From contig CAJXPB010000003.1 in NCBI GenBank assembly GCA_913057905.1, positions 124,001-188,000 on the forward strand: a DNA stretch of 64,000 bases, written 5' to 3'. The notes beneath the pieces were generated by a model. It was not told the origin of the DNA. It ran no database searches and worked only from the letters and a program-made list of their open reading frames with translations. Position 1 is the first letter of the stretch. The number at the start of each line of letters is the position of its first letter. The stretch is from an uncultured Pseudomonadota bacterium (lineage in GTDB: Bacteria > Myxococcota_A > Bradymonadia > Bradymonadales > Bradymonadaceae). The position numbers and the translations under genes were made by a program. This document shows, one piece after another, positions 16,958-24,994 of the stretch.

Positions 16958-18166
16958 ATGATGAAACGACTGCGCCAATTCTCAGCGCTGACGATTACGT
17001 TCGGTCTACTCATGTATACTACTGGGTGCGGAGGCCTCGGCGATTCAGGAGGGAACTCCTGCGCGGCCCCGGCGACAATCGAGAAGAAGGACTACGATCA
17101 GGGTGGGACCATCGAAGCCGGTTGTTATCTGGCTGAAAACGGAATGCGTGTCACAAAAGGGGAGCTCACGGTTGAACCGGGCGTGACCATTCAGTTCGGT
17201 CAGGATACTGGCATATTGGTCAAAAACGATGGCGGGCTCACCGCAGAGGGCACCGAGGGAGACCCCATCGTCTTCACCGGAGTTGAAGAGACCCGCGGCT
17301 ACTGGAAGGGTGTCTACATCCAAAATCGGACAACCGCCAACAGCTTCGACTGGGTCACCGTCGAATACGCCGGCAGCGGCGCATGGGCCTCCTACAAATC
17401 GACGGCGGGCGTCTTCGTCGAAGGGTCCGAGTCCTCGCTCGACATTCAGAATTCGACCTTCCTCGAAAACGCCGAAACCGCGCTGTATGCGGACGGAGAG
17501 GATTCGAACCTCACCATCGAGTCATCGTCATTTATTGACAATGCTCAGCCGATGCAACTCCAACCCAACCTCACCGGCAAGATCGGCGGAGACGTCAGTT
17601 TCAGCGGCAACGACGAAAGCCACGTCGTCGTCGGAGCCTCGGATGGGAGCGGTAGCACAATCAACACGGACCAGACCTGGCCGTCGCTCGGTATCGGCTA
17701 CCGGATCATCAAACGGGTCAAAGTCGAGGCTGGCCTGACCCTGTCACCGGGGATCACCTTGGAGATGGGACAAAACAAAGGAATTGAGGTCAACGGCGGC
17801 ACCTTGAGGGCCGACGCCTCTGGAGCGGAACGCATTACATTCACAGCAGCAAACGGCGAAGAAGTCCAAGGCTACTGGCAAGGCATTCGCTTCGCCAACA
17901 CGCTCAGCTCCGACAATGTCATCAAAAACGCCGCCATTCTCTACGGGGGAGAGTCAGACTGGTTTATCTCCGATACACGCTCAAATCTGTTCGTCCACCA
18001 GGAATCGAAGGTCGCTCTTTCCGACGTTCGGATCGAGGGGAGCGGTGGGACCGGCATCATAGTGGGCTCAAATAGCCGCATTGAGCCGTGCAGCAATGTC
18101 ACCATCGAGAACAACGCCGGGACCAAGGTCAATGGGGATGGCTTGTTCGCTTGCTCCGGAAACTGA
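16958..18166 (+). CDS. Right-handed beta-helix lipoprotein
   Basis: From ATG 16958 (AGGG six bases upstream) the 402-residue protein has a lipoprotein signal ending TTGC (Cys24). The rest is made of short repeated strands with Asn, Gly and Thr turns (VTIQFGQDTGILVKNDGG, SSLDIQNSTFLENAET, LTIESSSFIDNAQ), arranged in two similar halves, as in right-handed beta-helix (pectate-lyase-like) proteins. The two blocks 'V(E)PG(V)TIQFGQ...GGLTAEG...I.FTG...GYWKG' and 'LSPGITLEMGQ...GGTLRADA...ITFTA...GYWQG' suggest an internal duplication. It is surface- or periplasm-anchored; no catalytic residues are recognised. A strong terminator follows at 18238. Confidence 0.8.
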   Translation: MMKRLRQFSALTITFGLLMYTTGCGGLGDSGGNSCAAPATIEKKDYDQGGTIEAGCYLAENGMRVTKGELTVEPGVTIQFGQDTGILVKNDGGLTAEGTEGDPIVFTGVEETRGYWKGVYIQNRTTANSFDWVTVEYAGSGAWASYKSTAGVFVEGSESSLDIQNSTFLENAETALYADGEDSNLTIESSSFIDNAQPMQLQPNLTGKIGGDVSFSGNDESHVVVGASDGSGSTINTDQTWPSLGIGYRIIKRVKVEAGLTLSPGITLEMGQNKGIEVNGGTLRADASGAERITFTAANGEEVQGYWQGIRFANTLSSDNVIKNAAILYGGESDWFISDTRSNLFVHQESKVALSDVRIEGSGGTGIIVGSNSRIEPCSNVTIENNAGTKVNGDGLFACSGN

Positions 18167-18237
18167 CCCCTCGACAGGTAAGGCCTCGCTCCTCCGAGGG
18201 GAGGGGCGATTGCCTTGAGCGAACATCTTCGCTAACG

Positions 18238-18282
18238 GGACCGCTGAAGCGGCCGTGGCTCGGCCGTCTCAGCGGTCCTTTT
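18238..18282 (+). terminator. Intrinsic terminator after the beta-helix lipoprotein
   Basis: GGACCGCTGA (18238-18247) pairs exactly with TCAGCGGTCC (18269-18278), with a nested GC-rich stem (CGGCCG copies) between them, followed by TTTT (18279-18282). It sits 71 bases past the lipoprotein stop and just before the antiporter's ribosome binding site, so it should insulate the antiporter from upstream transcription. Confidence 0.8.
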
Positions 18283-18297
18283 CGTACGGAGATCCCT

Positions 18298-20082
18298 GTG
18301 GAGTTCTCTCCTCTACTCGGCCTTGTCACCATTATCGTCGTCGGCGTGCTCTCTCAGTGGCTCGCCTGGCGCACCAAACTGCCGGCGATTCTGTTGTTGC
18401 TGATGGCCGGCTTTGCGATCGGCCCCGGCCTTGGCCTCGTCAGTCCAAACGAGCTCTTCGGGCAGATGTTGTTTCCGACGGTCTCGGTCGCCGTGGCGCT
18501 CATCCTCTTCGAAGGGGGCATGATGCTGCGGATCCCGACGATCTCGGAGAGTCGAGACATCGTCGTACGGATGGTGACGATCGGCGTGGTACTGACCTGG
18601 ACCCTGACGACTGCAGCGGCATGGTGGATTCTGGGGTTTCGACTGGACCTGGCGCTGTTGATCGGGGCCATGCTCGTGGTGACCGGTCCCACCGTGATCA
18701 TTCCGCTGTTGCGCCAGGTGCGCCCAAAGCCTCGCCTGGGGGCGATCACTCGGTGGGAAGGGATCATCAACGACCCGATCGGAGCCGTCCTGGCCGTCCT
18801 GGTCTTCGAGGGAATCCTGGCTGGCGGGTTTCAGGCGATGACCCTTCGGATGATCGAGGGCCTGGCCGTCACCGTCGTGGGCGCTACCGCACTGGCCGTG
18901 GCGGGAGCGGCGATCTTGATTTTCGCGCTGAAACGCCACTGGATCCCCGACTTTCTGGAGAGTCCAGCGACCCTTGCAACGGTCATCGCCGTCTTTGCCG
19001 CCTCCAACGTCATTCAAAAGGAATCGGGGCTGGTGGCTGTAACCCTGATGGGAATCATCCTGGCGAACCAGAACTTCGTCAAAGTCGGACACATCGTCGA
19101 GTTCAAGGAGAACCTGCGCGTCCTGCTGATCTCGACGCTGTTTGTCGTCCTCGCCGCGCGTATCGACATGGCGGTGGTCTCGCAGATCAGCGTATGGAGT
19201 ATCGTGTTTTTGCTGGTCGTCATCTTCGTGATCCGCCCCCTTTCGATCTTCGTGTCGACGGCCGGCACGGAGCTTAGCTGGAAGTCGAAGGTCTTTGTCA
19301 GCATGATGGCGCCGCGCGGGATCGTTGCCGCGGCCATCGCATCGCTCTTTTCCTACGAGCTGGCCAATCAGGGCGTGCCGATGGCCGACCAGCTCCTGAC
19401 GGAGACCTTTCTGGTCATCACGGGTACGGTGGCCTTCTATGGGTTGCTCGCCAGACCGATCGCCGAGTGGTTGGGTCTGACACAGGCATCCGACCAGGGC
19501 ATCGTGATCGCGGGAAGTCATTCTTGGGCTATCAAGATAGGTAAAGCCCTCGATTCGCTCGGCTACGAGGTCGAAATCATCGCACAGGATGCCTCCGATG
19601 CGACGGCTGCCCGCCATGCCGGACTTCAGGTCCAGCATGGAAGCGCGGCGTCCCACGAAGTCGTCGAGGAGCTGGATCTGACCGGCTTCGGGAAGTTCGT
19701 GTCGTTGTCGGCGACCGACGAAGTCAACCTGCTGGCGACCACGGAGTTTGCCGAGGCCTTCGGCAGCGAACACGTCTATCGGCTGGCCTCGCGCGAGATG
19801 GAAGTCGAACCCGGTTCCGAGCCGGCCGTCGCTCGCCGGCGTGGCCGCGTCCTCTTCAACGAGCGGGTCACCTACGATGAAGTCAACCGGCTGTTTCGAC
19901 GCGGCGCAGAGATCCAGACAGTGGAACTGACCTCCGACGAAGCCCTCCGCGAGTTTGAAGCCCAGATCGATGACACCATCCCGATGTTCTACGTCCGCGA
20001 CGAGCGACTCTGGATCTGCAGCACCGACCAGAACTTCACGCCACGGCTCGGCGACACGGTCGTCTGCGCGGTCGAGACCTAA
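18298..20082 (+). CDS. CPA-type Na+/H+ or K+/H+ antiporter with TrkA-like domain
   Basis: The 594-residue protein begins at GTG 18298, with GGAG six bases upstream. About 12 transmembrane segments fill residues 1-400: LPAILLLLMAGFAIGPGLGL is the conserved first-helix pattern, VVTGPTVIIPLLRQVRP and WEGIINDPIGAVLAVLVFE carry the ion-binding region with the Asn-Asp pair. Residues about 405-594 form a Rossmann-type TrkA-N/RCK-like domain (GIVIAGSHSWAIKIGKAL, LSATDEVNLLATTEFAEAFG) and a possible TrkA-C part (RLGDTVVCAV). The fusion implies gating by a bound nucleotide. The glycine motif is GSHSWA and not the usual GxGxxG. The transported cation cannot be fixed by eye. Confidence 0.87.
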   Translation: MEFSPLLGLVTIIVVGVLSQWLAWRTKLPAILLLLMAGFAIGPGLGLVSPNELFGQMLFPTVSVAVALILFEGGMMLRIPTISESRDIVVRMVTIGVVLTWTLTTAAAWWILGFRLDLALLIGAMLVVTGPTVIIPLLRQVRPKPRLGAITRWEGIINDPIGAVLAVLVFEGILAGGFQAMTLRMIEGLAVTVVGATALAVAGAAILIFALKRHWIPDFLESPATLATVIAVFAASNVIQKESGLVAVTLMGIILANQNFVKVGHIVEFKENLRVLLISTLFVVLAARIDMAVVSQISVWSIVFLLVVIFVIRPLSIFVSTAGTELSWKSKVFVSMMAPRGIVAAAIASLFSYELANQGVPMADQLLTETFLVITGTVAFYGLLARPIAEWLGLTQASDQGIVIAGSHSWAIKIGKALDSLGYEVEIIAQDASDATAARHAGLQVQHGSAASHEVVEELDLTGFGKFVSLSATDEVNLLATTEFAEAFGSEHVYRLASREMEVEPGSEPAVARRRGRVLFNERVTYDEVNRLFRRGAEIQTVELTSDEALREFEAQIDDTIPMFYVRDERLWICSTDQNFTPRLGDTVVCAVET

Positions 20083-20087
20083 TGCGG

Positions 20088-20543
20088 TCAAGGGGCGGAC
20101 ACGGCTTCGTTCTCGTAAGTCGGCGTCTTCTGGAACGACTCACCCGGCTGCCAGTAGAGGGTTCCGTAGTACAGCGCCCAGGCGATGATGCTGATCAAAA
20201 GCACCCACGCCCAGGTCGGAATCGGCGCGGGTGACTCGACGCGCTCGGGTTCCCAGTCCCCCTGCGATGCGCCGCCCCAGGCGTGGACCACCACATCGAG
20301 GTCTCCCTCGACGACATCGCCGGCCCGCAGTCCCTCGATCGAGATCGCCGGGCCATTTCGAACCTCGAAGGGAATGCGTTGAAGCCCGAGCGTATCGTCG
20401 CTCCCGCTAGCCTCGATCCGAAGCTCGTGTTCGCCATCTGAAAGTTGTGTCGTGTCGACGCTGATCCGCGCCGGCGGAGAGTATTCGGCGATGGGTTCGG
20501 TGCCATCGTCGAGGTAGACGGCAACGCGTTCGGCATCACTCAC
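20088..20543 (-). CDS. Ig-like single-span protein with CcoP-like anchor, cbb3 operon
   Basis: The 151-residue protein starts at GTG 20543 and overlaps the stop of the tiny upstream gene by eight bases. Residues 5-95 form a beta-rich segment like an Ig/Fn fold (LDDGTEPIAEYSPPARISVD, LSDGEHELRIEASG). This is followed by one membrane span, PAPIPTWAWVLLISIIAWAL, and a short tail ending in YWQPGESFQKTP. The 'Pro-x-Pro-x-Trp-x-Trp' lead-in and the position after ccoN-ccoO resemble the N-terminal anchor of CcoP, which here is not attached to haem domains. It has no CxxCH motif. It is the last gene of the oxidase operon. Its role as an anchor or assembly factor is an inference. Confidence 0.75.
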   Translation of the reverse strand: MSDAERVAVYLDDGTEPIAEYSPPARISVDTTQLSDGEHELRIEASGSDDTLGLQRIPFEVRNGPAISIEGLRAGDVVEGDLDVVVHAWGGASQGDWEPERVESPAPIPTWAWVLLISIIAWALYYGTLYWQPGESFQKTPTYENEAVSAP

Positions 20544-20691
20544 GGTCGACCTCCTCGTCGTCGAGGATGCGACGCTTGATGTGCTCGTCCTGGCGTTCGC
20601 CGGGCCAGATCAGGTATGTGATCGCCAGCACGAACGTCAGCACCACGATGGCCACGGCGACGATGATCACGGTGTAGTCAAAGAGACTCAT
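20536..20691 (-). CDS. CcoQ-like small membrane protein (51 residues)
   Basis: A short reading frame from ATG 20691 to TGA 20536 encodes MSLFDYTVIIVAVAIVVLTF followed by more hydrophobic residues and a charged tail (WPGERQDEHIKRRILDDEE). It overlaps the ccoO-cytochrome gene by 14 bases upstream and the next gene by eight bases downstream, so it is very likely translated. One membrane span with a charged cytoplasmic tail directly after CcoO is the position and shape of CcoQ/FixQ, which stabilises the cbb3 complex. CcoS, an assembly factor of similar size, is the alternative. Confidence 0.7.
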   Translation of the reverse strand: MSLFDYTVIIVAVAIVVLTFVLAITYLIWPGERQDEHIKRRILDDEEVDRE

Positions 20692-21688
20692 CGCTCGCCT
20701 CCTTCATTGCTTTTCGAATGGCTTCGACATCTTCGGGCTCGACGGTGGGGGCCGAGTTGCCCCAGCTCGTCCGCTCGTGATTGACGACTGCAGCGATCTC
20801 GTCGTCGTCGAGCTGGTCGGCAAACCCCGGCATGGCGGCCGAGTACGAGGTCCCTTCGATCTTTTTGCCCGACAGGCCTTCGAGGATGATCTCGACATGG
20901 CGTCTCGGATCCTCGGCAGTAACCACCGGATCGCCCTTCAGCGGCGGAAATGCACCGGGCACGCCGGCGCCGTTGGACTGGTGGCAACTGGCGCAACTCG
21001 ATGCGTAGATCGACGCGCCGTCGGGTCCGCCGGCCTCCTTTGCGGGGCTCGACGTCGAACCTTTTTTGGATCCGCCACCCGCGGCGTCCTGCCCCGGAAG
21101 CGGCGCCTGGTCGAGCGACTGCAGATAGGCGACCAGGGTCTCGGCGCGGTCGGTGGCGACGAGTGTACCGTCCTCGGGTCCGTACCCGCCCGGCATCGAG
21201 ACGACCGTGGCATCCTCGGCCGGTCGGTCGACGACACGAAACAGCCACTTGAACGACGGCATGATCGACTCGGACACCACGGCCCTGGGATTGTACAGGT
21301 GCATCAGGTGCCACTGCCCGCTGGGCTGGCGTTTGCCGACGTTTGTCAGATCCGGCCCGGTCCGCTCGGACCCGAGGATCGCCGGGGTCTGTCGCCAGAT
21401 CCCGGGCCGCTCAACACGGGCGAAGTCACCCGGCGCCGAGGGCCGGCCCAGATTCTCGTCGGGCTTGACCGGGCGGACTTGCTGGGTGTGACAGTAGACG
21501 CACCCCTCGTTGACGTAGACCTTCAGCCCCTTGCGTTCCAGATCGGTCATCGGCTCGGAGGTCGGCAGCGGTTCGTTGGTCGATTGCGAGGTCAGCGCCG
21601 GGCCGATGGCGATGACGACGGTCAGCACGACAAATAACAACCACACCGTCGAAAAAAGGAGCTGTTCGTTTCGGTGGAATTCAAACAT
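20678..21688 (-). CDS. ccoO: cbb3 oxidase CcoO subunit fused to a second cytochrome c domain
   Basis: From ATG 21688 (AGGAGG six bases upstream; overlaps ccoN's stop by eight bases) the protein is 336 residues. One N-terminal membrane anchor (QLLFSTVWLLFVVLTVVIAI) precedes the CcoO mono-haem domain. The haem motif CVYCH is in NEGCVYCHTQQVRPV and the Met ligand in SIMPSFKWLF. A Gly/Ser/Lys linker follows (about residues 198-218), and then a second cytochrome c domain with CASCH and a Met ligand in SAAMPGFAD. Normal CcoO ends after the first domain; the second is what CcoP usually supplies. It would pass electrons from soluble cytochromes to CcoN. Confidence 0.9.
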   Translation of the reverse strand: MFEFHRNEQLLFSTVWLLFVVLTVVIAIGPALTSQSTNEPLPTSEPMTDLERKGLKVYVNEGCVYCHTQQVRPVKPDENLGRPSAPGDFARVERPGIWRQTPAILGSERTGPDLTNVGKRQPSGQWHLMHLYNPRAVVSESIMPSFKWLFRVVDRPAEDATVVSMPGGYGPEDGTLVATDRAETLVAYLQSLDQAPLPGQDAAGGGSKKGSTSSPAKEAGGPDGASIYASSCASCHQSNGAGVPGAFPPLKGDPVVTAEDPRRHVEIILEGLSGKKIEGTSYSAAMPGFADQLDDDEIAAVVNHERTSWGNSAPTVEPEDVEAIRKAMKEASDESL

Positions 21689-23120
21689 CGGCGGCCTCCT
21701 CGTCTGATTCCGAGACGGCTGGCCATATCGACCAGAGGTTGTAGGCAAAGATGAGGTGGCCAAGGAACATCGCGGTGCCCCCGATGGCTCGCCAGACCCA
21801 GTACGGCGTCATCGCCTGGACGGTCTCGATGAAAGGGACCCCTTCGATCCACATCGACCCCTGGATCGTGCCGCCGATCGACATCGACACCCCGTAGAGG
21901 ATCAACCCCGACAGCGAGAGCCAGAAGTGGGCGCCGATGAGCGCGTGCGGCGGCTCGCGGCCCGACAGCCTCGGCAACAGCCCATAGATGCCTCCCCAGA
22001 TCAGGAAGGCCACGAAGCCGTACATGGTGATGTGGGAATGGCCGACGGTGAAGTCGGTGAAATGCCAGTAGAGGTTGGCCGACCGCAGGGCCTCGACCGA
22101 TCCCTGAAGCGAACCGACGCAGTAGAAGACGACGCCTACCACGAGGTACGGCAGGGCGTAGCTGTGCGAGATGGTGGTGCCGGATCCGCGCATCGTGAGT
22201 AAGAAATTCGCGGTACCGGCGACCACGGGCACGATCATGCCGATCGAAAAGATGATGGCGACCGTCTGAATCCACCAGGGGATCGGCGCGAACACAAAGT
22301 GGTGCGAGCCGATCATCGTGTAGAACAGAAGCTGGGTCCAAAAGGCGAGTACGCCCAGAGAGTACGAGTAGATCGGTTTGTTCAGCAGCTTCGGCAGGCT
22401 GTAGTAGGTCAGCCCCAGCGCCAGCGGCGTAAACCACATACCGACGCCCTGATGCATGTAATACCCCTGGATGATCGTCTGCCCGATGCCGTCCTGGTAC
22501 CCGGGCAGATAGGCGACGGTCACCAGTGTGAGCGTCCAGATCACCGCCGCCAGGATGTACCAGTTCGAGATGTAGATGGCGTCGGTATTGCGGTCGGCGA
22601 TCGTGCGGTAGAAGTTCACGCCACACGCCACGAGCCCCACTGCAAAAAGCGCCATCACCGGCCAGATGAACTCCCGGTACTCCTGGCCCCCGTTGTTGAT
22701 GCCGGCGATCAACTGCACATCTCCCGCGATCACCGACAGGTTGATGGCGCCCAACGCCACCCAGCCCAGCCGGTAGCTGAACAACTCGGTCCTGCTCGTG
22801 CGGGCGACCACGTAGTGAGCCACCGCCAGCGCGCCCAGCGAACTCCACCCCCAGAAGACGGTATTGGTGTGGACGGGCCGCAGACGGCCAAACGAAAGCC
22901 AGGACGTCGACGCGATCTCCGGCCAGATGAAGGTCAGACCCAGAAACTCCCCCACCGCCGTGCCGGCGACCAACCAAAAGGTGGCCGACGCCGCGTACCA
23001 AAAGACCAGTCGTACCAGACGCGGGTCGGCATCGACGACTTCATCGATACTCGATTTGGACGCGGTCACGCGGCGATCAGCGCGACCGGACTGAGTGGCG
23101 CCTCGATGAGACTGTGTCAC
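21681..23120 (-). CDS. ccoN: cbb3-type cytochrome c oxidase catalytic subunit I
   Basis: This 479-residue haem-copper oxidase subunit has about 12 membrane spans. Ligands are readable: the low-spin haem b His in PVHTNTVFWGW, the CuB His in YYMHQGVGMWFTP and GSHHFVF, and the haem b3/b His pair in FTDFTVGHSHITMYGF. The Tyr of the YYMHQ region and the absence of the helix VI His-Tyr crosslink motif fit the C-type (cbb3) family. A GTG at 23120 with GAGGG upstream is taken as start. It reduces oxygen at low concentration and pumps protons. It is the first gene of a leftward operon: ccoN, ccoO-cyt c, CcoQ-like, Ig-like anchor. Confidence 0.93.
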   Translation of the reverse strand: MTQSHRGATQSGRADRRVTASKSSIDEVVDADPRLVRLVFWYAASATFWLVAGTAVGEFLGLTFIWPEIASTSWLSFGRLRPVHTNTVFWGWSSLGALAVAHYVVARTSRTELFSYRLGWVALGAINLSVIAGDVQLIAGINNGGQEYREFIWPVMALFAVGLVACGVNFYRTIADRNTDAIYISNWYILAAVIWTLTLVTVAYLPGYQDGIGQTIIQGYYMHQGVGMWFTPLALGLTYYSLPKLLNKPIYSYSLGVLAFWTQLLFYTMIGSHHFVFAPIPWWIQTVAIIFSIGMIVPVVAGTANFLLTMRGSGTTISHSYALPYLVVGVVFYCVGSLQGSVEALRSANLYWHFTDFTVGHSHITMYGFVAFLIWGGIYGLLPRLSGREPPHALIGAHFWLSLSGLILYGVSMSIGGTIQGSMWIEGVPFIETVQAMTPYWVWRAIGGTAMFLGHLIFAYNLWSIWPAVSESDEEAADV

Positions 23121-23197
23121 AACGGCCCTCGGGTCCGTTCAGAGTCGAAAGGCAGCTCCGAATGCAACCGAAAGGTATGCAACGACTCCCACCTGCG

Positions 23198-23233
23198 TCA
23201 AATTAAAACTGTTTTTTTACGTGTTTATTTGTG
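23198..23233. promoter_or_regulatory. 36-bp dyad element A between ccoN operon and osmC
   Basis: An AT-rich, partly palindromic block (TCAAATTAAAAC ... GTGTTTATTTGTG) lies in the divergent gap, 78 bases from the ccoN start and about 126 from the osmC start. It matches a second block at 26584-26619 at 28 of 36 aligned positions without gaps. The ends facing ccoN read TTGACG and could be its -35. It is a candidate operator for a shared redox regulator. Confidence 0.6.
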
Positions 23234-23271
23234 GCCTCAAAGCGCAAATGCCGTGAATTTAGGACTTATAG

Positions 23272-23299
23272 TTTACACGATGTATAACGTCTTTATAAT
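23272..23299 (+). promoter_or_regulatory. Near-consensus sigma70 promoter for osmC
   Basis: TTTACA (23272-23277) and TATAAT (23294-23299) are separated by 16 bases and point towards osmC, with the start codon 60 bases beyond the -10. It is the best-looking housekeeping promoter in the window and lies 38 bases past dyad element A. Confidence 0.7.
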
Positions 23300-23358
23300 C
23301 CACCATGGAGTACCTAGAATGCGTTGTTCACCCATCCTTGAGTCTGGAGACACGATCG

Positions 23359-23778
23359 ATGCCTACACGTAACGCATACGCCAAGTGGAACGGAAATCTC
23401 GAAGAAGGATCCGGAACGGTCGGTTTCGGCGACTTCGAAGAAGCGTACTCAGCGGCATCTCGCTTCGGCGACGCCGGCGGCACCAACCCCGAGGAGCTCA
23501 TCGGAGCCGCCCACGCCGGCTGCTTCTCGATGGCCCTGTCGTTGATGCTCGGCGAAGCAGGCTACGAGCCCGAGTCGATCGACACCGATGCCGAAGTCAC
23601 CATCAAACAGGAGGGCGAAGACATCTTCATCCCGACGATTCGGCTCAAGACCAAGGCGGACGTCCCCGGCCTCGATGACGAGACGTTCCAGTCGATCGCC
23701 GAGCAGGCCAAGCAGGGCTGTCCGGTCTCGAAAGCCCTGGCCGGCGTCGATATCGAGCTGGACGCCCAGCTCCGCTAG
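23359..23778 (+). CDS. OsmC-family peroxidase
   Basis: The 139-residue protein from ATG 23359 has both redox-active cysteines of OsmC/Ohr proteins: Cys55 in the helix ELIGAAHAGCFSMALSLML and Cys121 in KQGCPVSKAL. It also has the Arg35 expected near the first Cys. The opening NAYAKWNGNLEEGSGTV and length match the OsmC branch rather than Ohr. It reduces organic hydroperoxides in the cytoplasm. GGAG is eight bases before the ATG; an in-frame TTG-type extension to 23305 is not needed. It is followed after 10 bases by the SufR-like regulator, with which it shares a strong sigma70-type promoter. Confidence 0.9.
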   Translation: MPTRNAYAKWNGNLEEGSGTVGFGDFEEAYSAASRFGDAGGTNPEELIGAAHAGCFSMALSLMLGEAGYEPESIDTDAEVTIKQEGEDIFIPTIRLKTKADVPGLDDETFQSIAEQAKQGCPVSKALAGVDIELDAQLR

Positions 23779-23788
23779 AGGCCTAGTC

Positions 23789-24445
23789 ATGGAGTCACTC
23801 GCAGACCTGTTTTCGGAATCTCAGGCCCAGATCCTGCTGGCCATCAAGCAGCAAGGCGAAGTTACCGCCGGGGATCTCGCTGAAACGATCGGACTCGCCG
23901 TCACGACGGTCCGTCAGCATCTCAATCGGCTGCAAGACCAGGGGCTCCTGGAGCATCGCGCCGAGGCTCGCGGCCGGGGCCGGCCTACCCACCTGTACCG
24001 CCTGTCGGAGCGGGCCGAGCGGCTCTTTCCCTCAATCGACGCGGCAATGCTCAACCGCCTGCTCGATTTCCTGTCCCGCGAGGGCCACCACCGGGCGATC
24101 GACGCCTTCTTTCGGGACTTCTGGCAGGAGCGTACCGAGGAATTCCAACGCCGCCTCAACCAGGCGGAAGGCACGGATCTGAATGTGCGACTTGAGATTC
24201 TGGGTGAGTTTCTCACCGAGCAGGGCTTTATGCCCGAGATCGACCACGAAGACGGCGAGGTTACGATTCGCGAGTGCAACTGCCCGTTGTCCGAGGCCGT
24301 CGAATCGACGCGTCTGCCCTGTCGGCTCGAGGCGGAGTTTCTGGAACTCGTCGTCGGCCAGTCCCTCGAGCGCGTCGCCTACATGCCAGATGGGCACGAA
24401 TCGTGTACGTACCAGTTCAGCAGCACTGAGGATGACTCGGCCTGA
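23789..24445 (+). CDS. SufR-like iron-sulfur transcriptional regulator
   Basis: This 218-residue protein has a winged helix at residues 8-72 (AQILLAIKQQGEVTAGDLAE, TTVRQHLNRLQDQGLLEHRA) with a GRGRPTHLY wing. The C-terminal half carries four cysteines placed as in SufR: Cys163 and Cys165 (RECNCPLSEA), Cys178 (RLPCRLEAE) and Cys206 (HESCTYQF). SufR holds a [2Fe-2S] cluster and represses Fe-S assembly genes. This protein probably senses cluster status or NO/oxidant. It is 10 bases after osmC and lies between two promoter regions that share the 36-bp dyad, making it the prime candidate to bind them. The start is ATG 23789. Confidence 0.85.
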   Translation: MESLADLFSESQAQILLAIKQQGEVTAGDLAETIGLAVTTVRQHLNRLQDQGLLEHRAEARGRGRPTHLYRLSERAERLFPSIDAAMLNRLLDFLSREGHHRAIDAFFRDFWQERTEEFQRRLNQAEGTDLNVRLEILGEFLTEQGFMPEIDHEDGEVTIRECNCPLSEAVESTRLPCRLEAEFLELVVGQSLERVAYMPDGHESCTYQFSSTEDDSA

Positions 24446-24507
24446 CGTGCTCTAGCTTGGGCACTGTCGGACACAAGTCTTTCGCGCCCTCCGAAGGGGA
24501 ACGCCAT

Positions 24508-24975
24508 ATGACTGACGCTCCAGACTTCGACGCGTTCGACCATCGGTCGCACATGACTCGCGCCCTGGAACTCGCCAGGGAGGCGATGGGCCGGGGCGAC
24601 GAGCCCTTTGGATCGGTCCTCGTGCGCGACGATGAGGTCATCATGGTCGAGTCGAATCGGATCGTGACCAAAGACGACCTGCGCCGCCATCCCGAACTCC
24701 ACCTCGCCTACCGCGCGGTTCGAACGTTGGAGGCCGAGGAGAGAGCGAAAACCGTGATGTACACGAGCACCGCCCCCTGCATGATGTGCTGCGGCGGGAT
24801 GCGAAAAGCCGGCTTCGGACGGGTCGTTTACAGCGTCTCCGGCGCGGATCTCGCGAAATTTACTGGTGGGTCCCCCGTCTACTCTGCAGGCGAACTGCTC
24901 GACGGCGTCACCGAGGTCGTTGGACCTGTCCTGCATGAAGAAGGACGGCGGATTCACGAAGACTTCATGCAGTGA
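24508..24975 (+). CDS. Cytidine/guanine deaminase-family zinc enzyme
   Basis: From ATG 24508 (AAGGGGA eight bases upstream) the protein is 155 residues. Zinc and catalytic residues are His61 and Glu63 in RHPELHLAYRAV and the PC-x2-C pair Cys91/Cys94 in TSTAPCMMCCGG. The usual sequence is HAE; here it is HPE, which keeps the ligand and the catalytic Glu. GRGDEPFGSVLVRDDEVI is the substrate-side strand and loop common to guanine deaminases and tRNA adenosine deaminases. The substrate is undetermined; cytosine, guanine or a tRNA base are all possible. The gene is 62 bases after the regulator and convergent with the membrane protein next to it. Confidence 0.85.
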   Translation: MTDAPDFDAFDHRSHMTRALELAREAMGRGDEPFGSVLVRDDEVIMVESNRIVTKDDLRRHPELHLAYRAVRTLEAEERAKTVMYTSTAPCMMCCGGMRKAGFGRVVYSVSGADLAKFTGGSPVYSAGELLDGVTEVVGPVLHEEGRRIHEDFMQ

Positions 24976-24994
24976 AACGAAACTGCCCGCGGGC

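Noticed and set aside
18313..20091. 592-codon open frame antisense to the antiporter
   Set aside because: The translation is rich in Asp, Arg, His and Gln, as expected from the reverse complement of a membrane protein; the antiporter has all its motifs.
24448..24470. Hairpin GTGCTC...GGGCAC after the regulator gene
   Set aside because: Has a mismatch, a short stem and no T-run; not convincing as a terminator.
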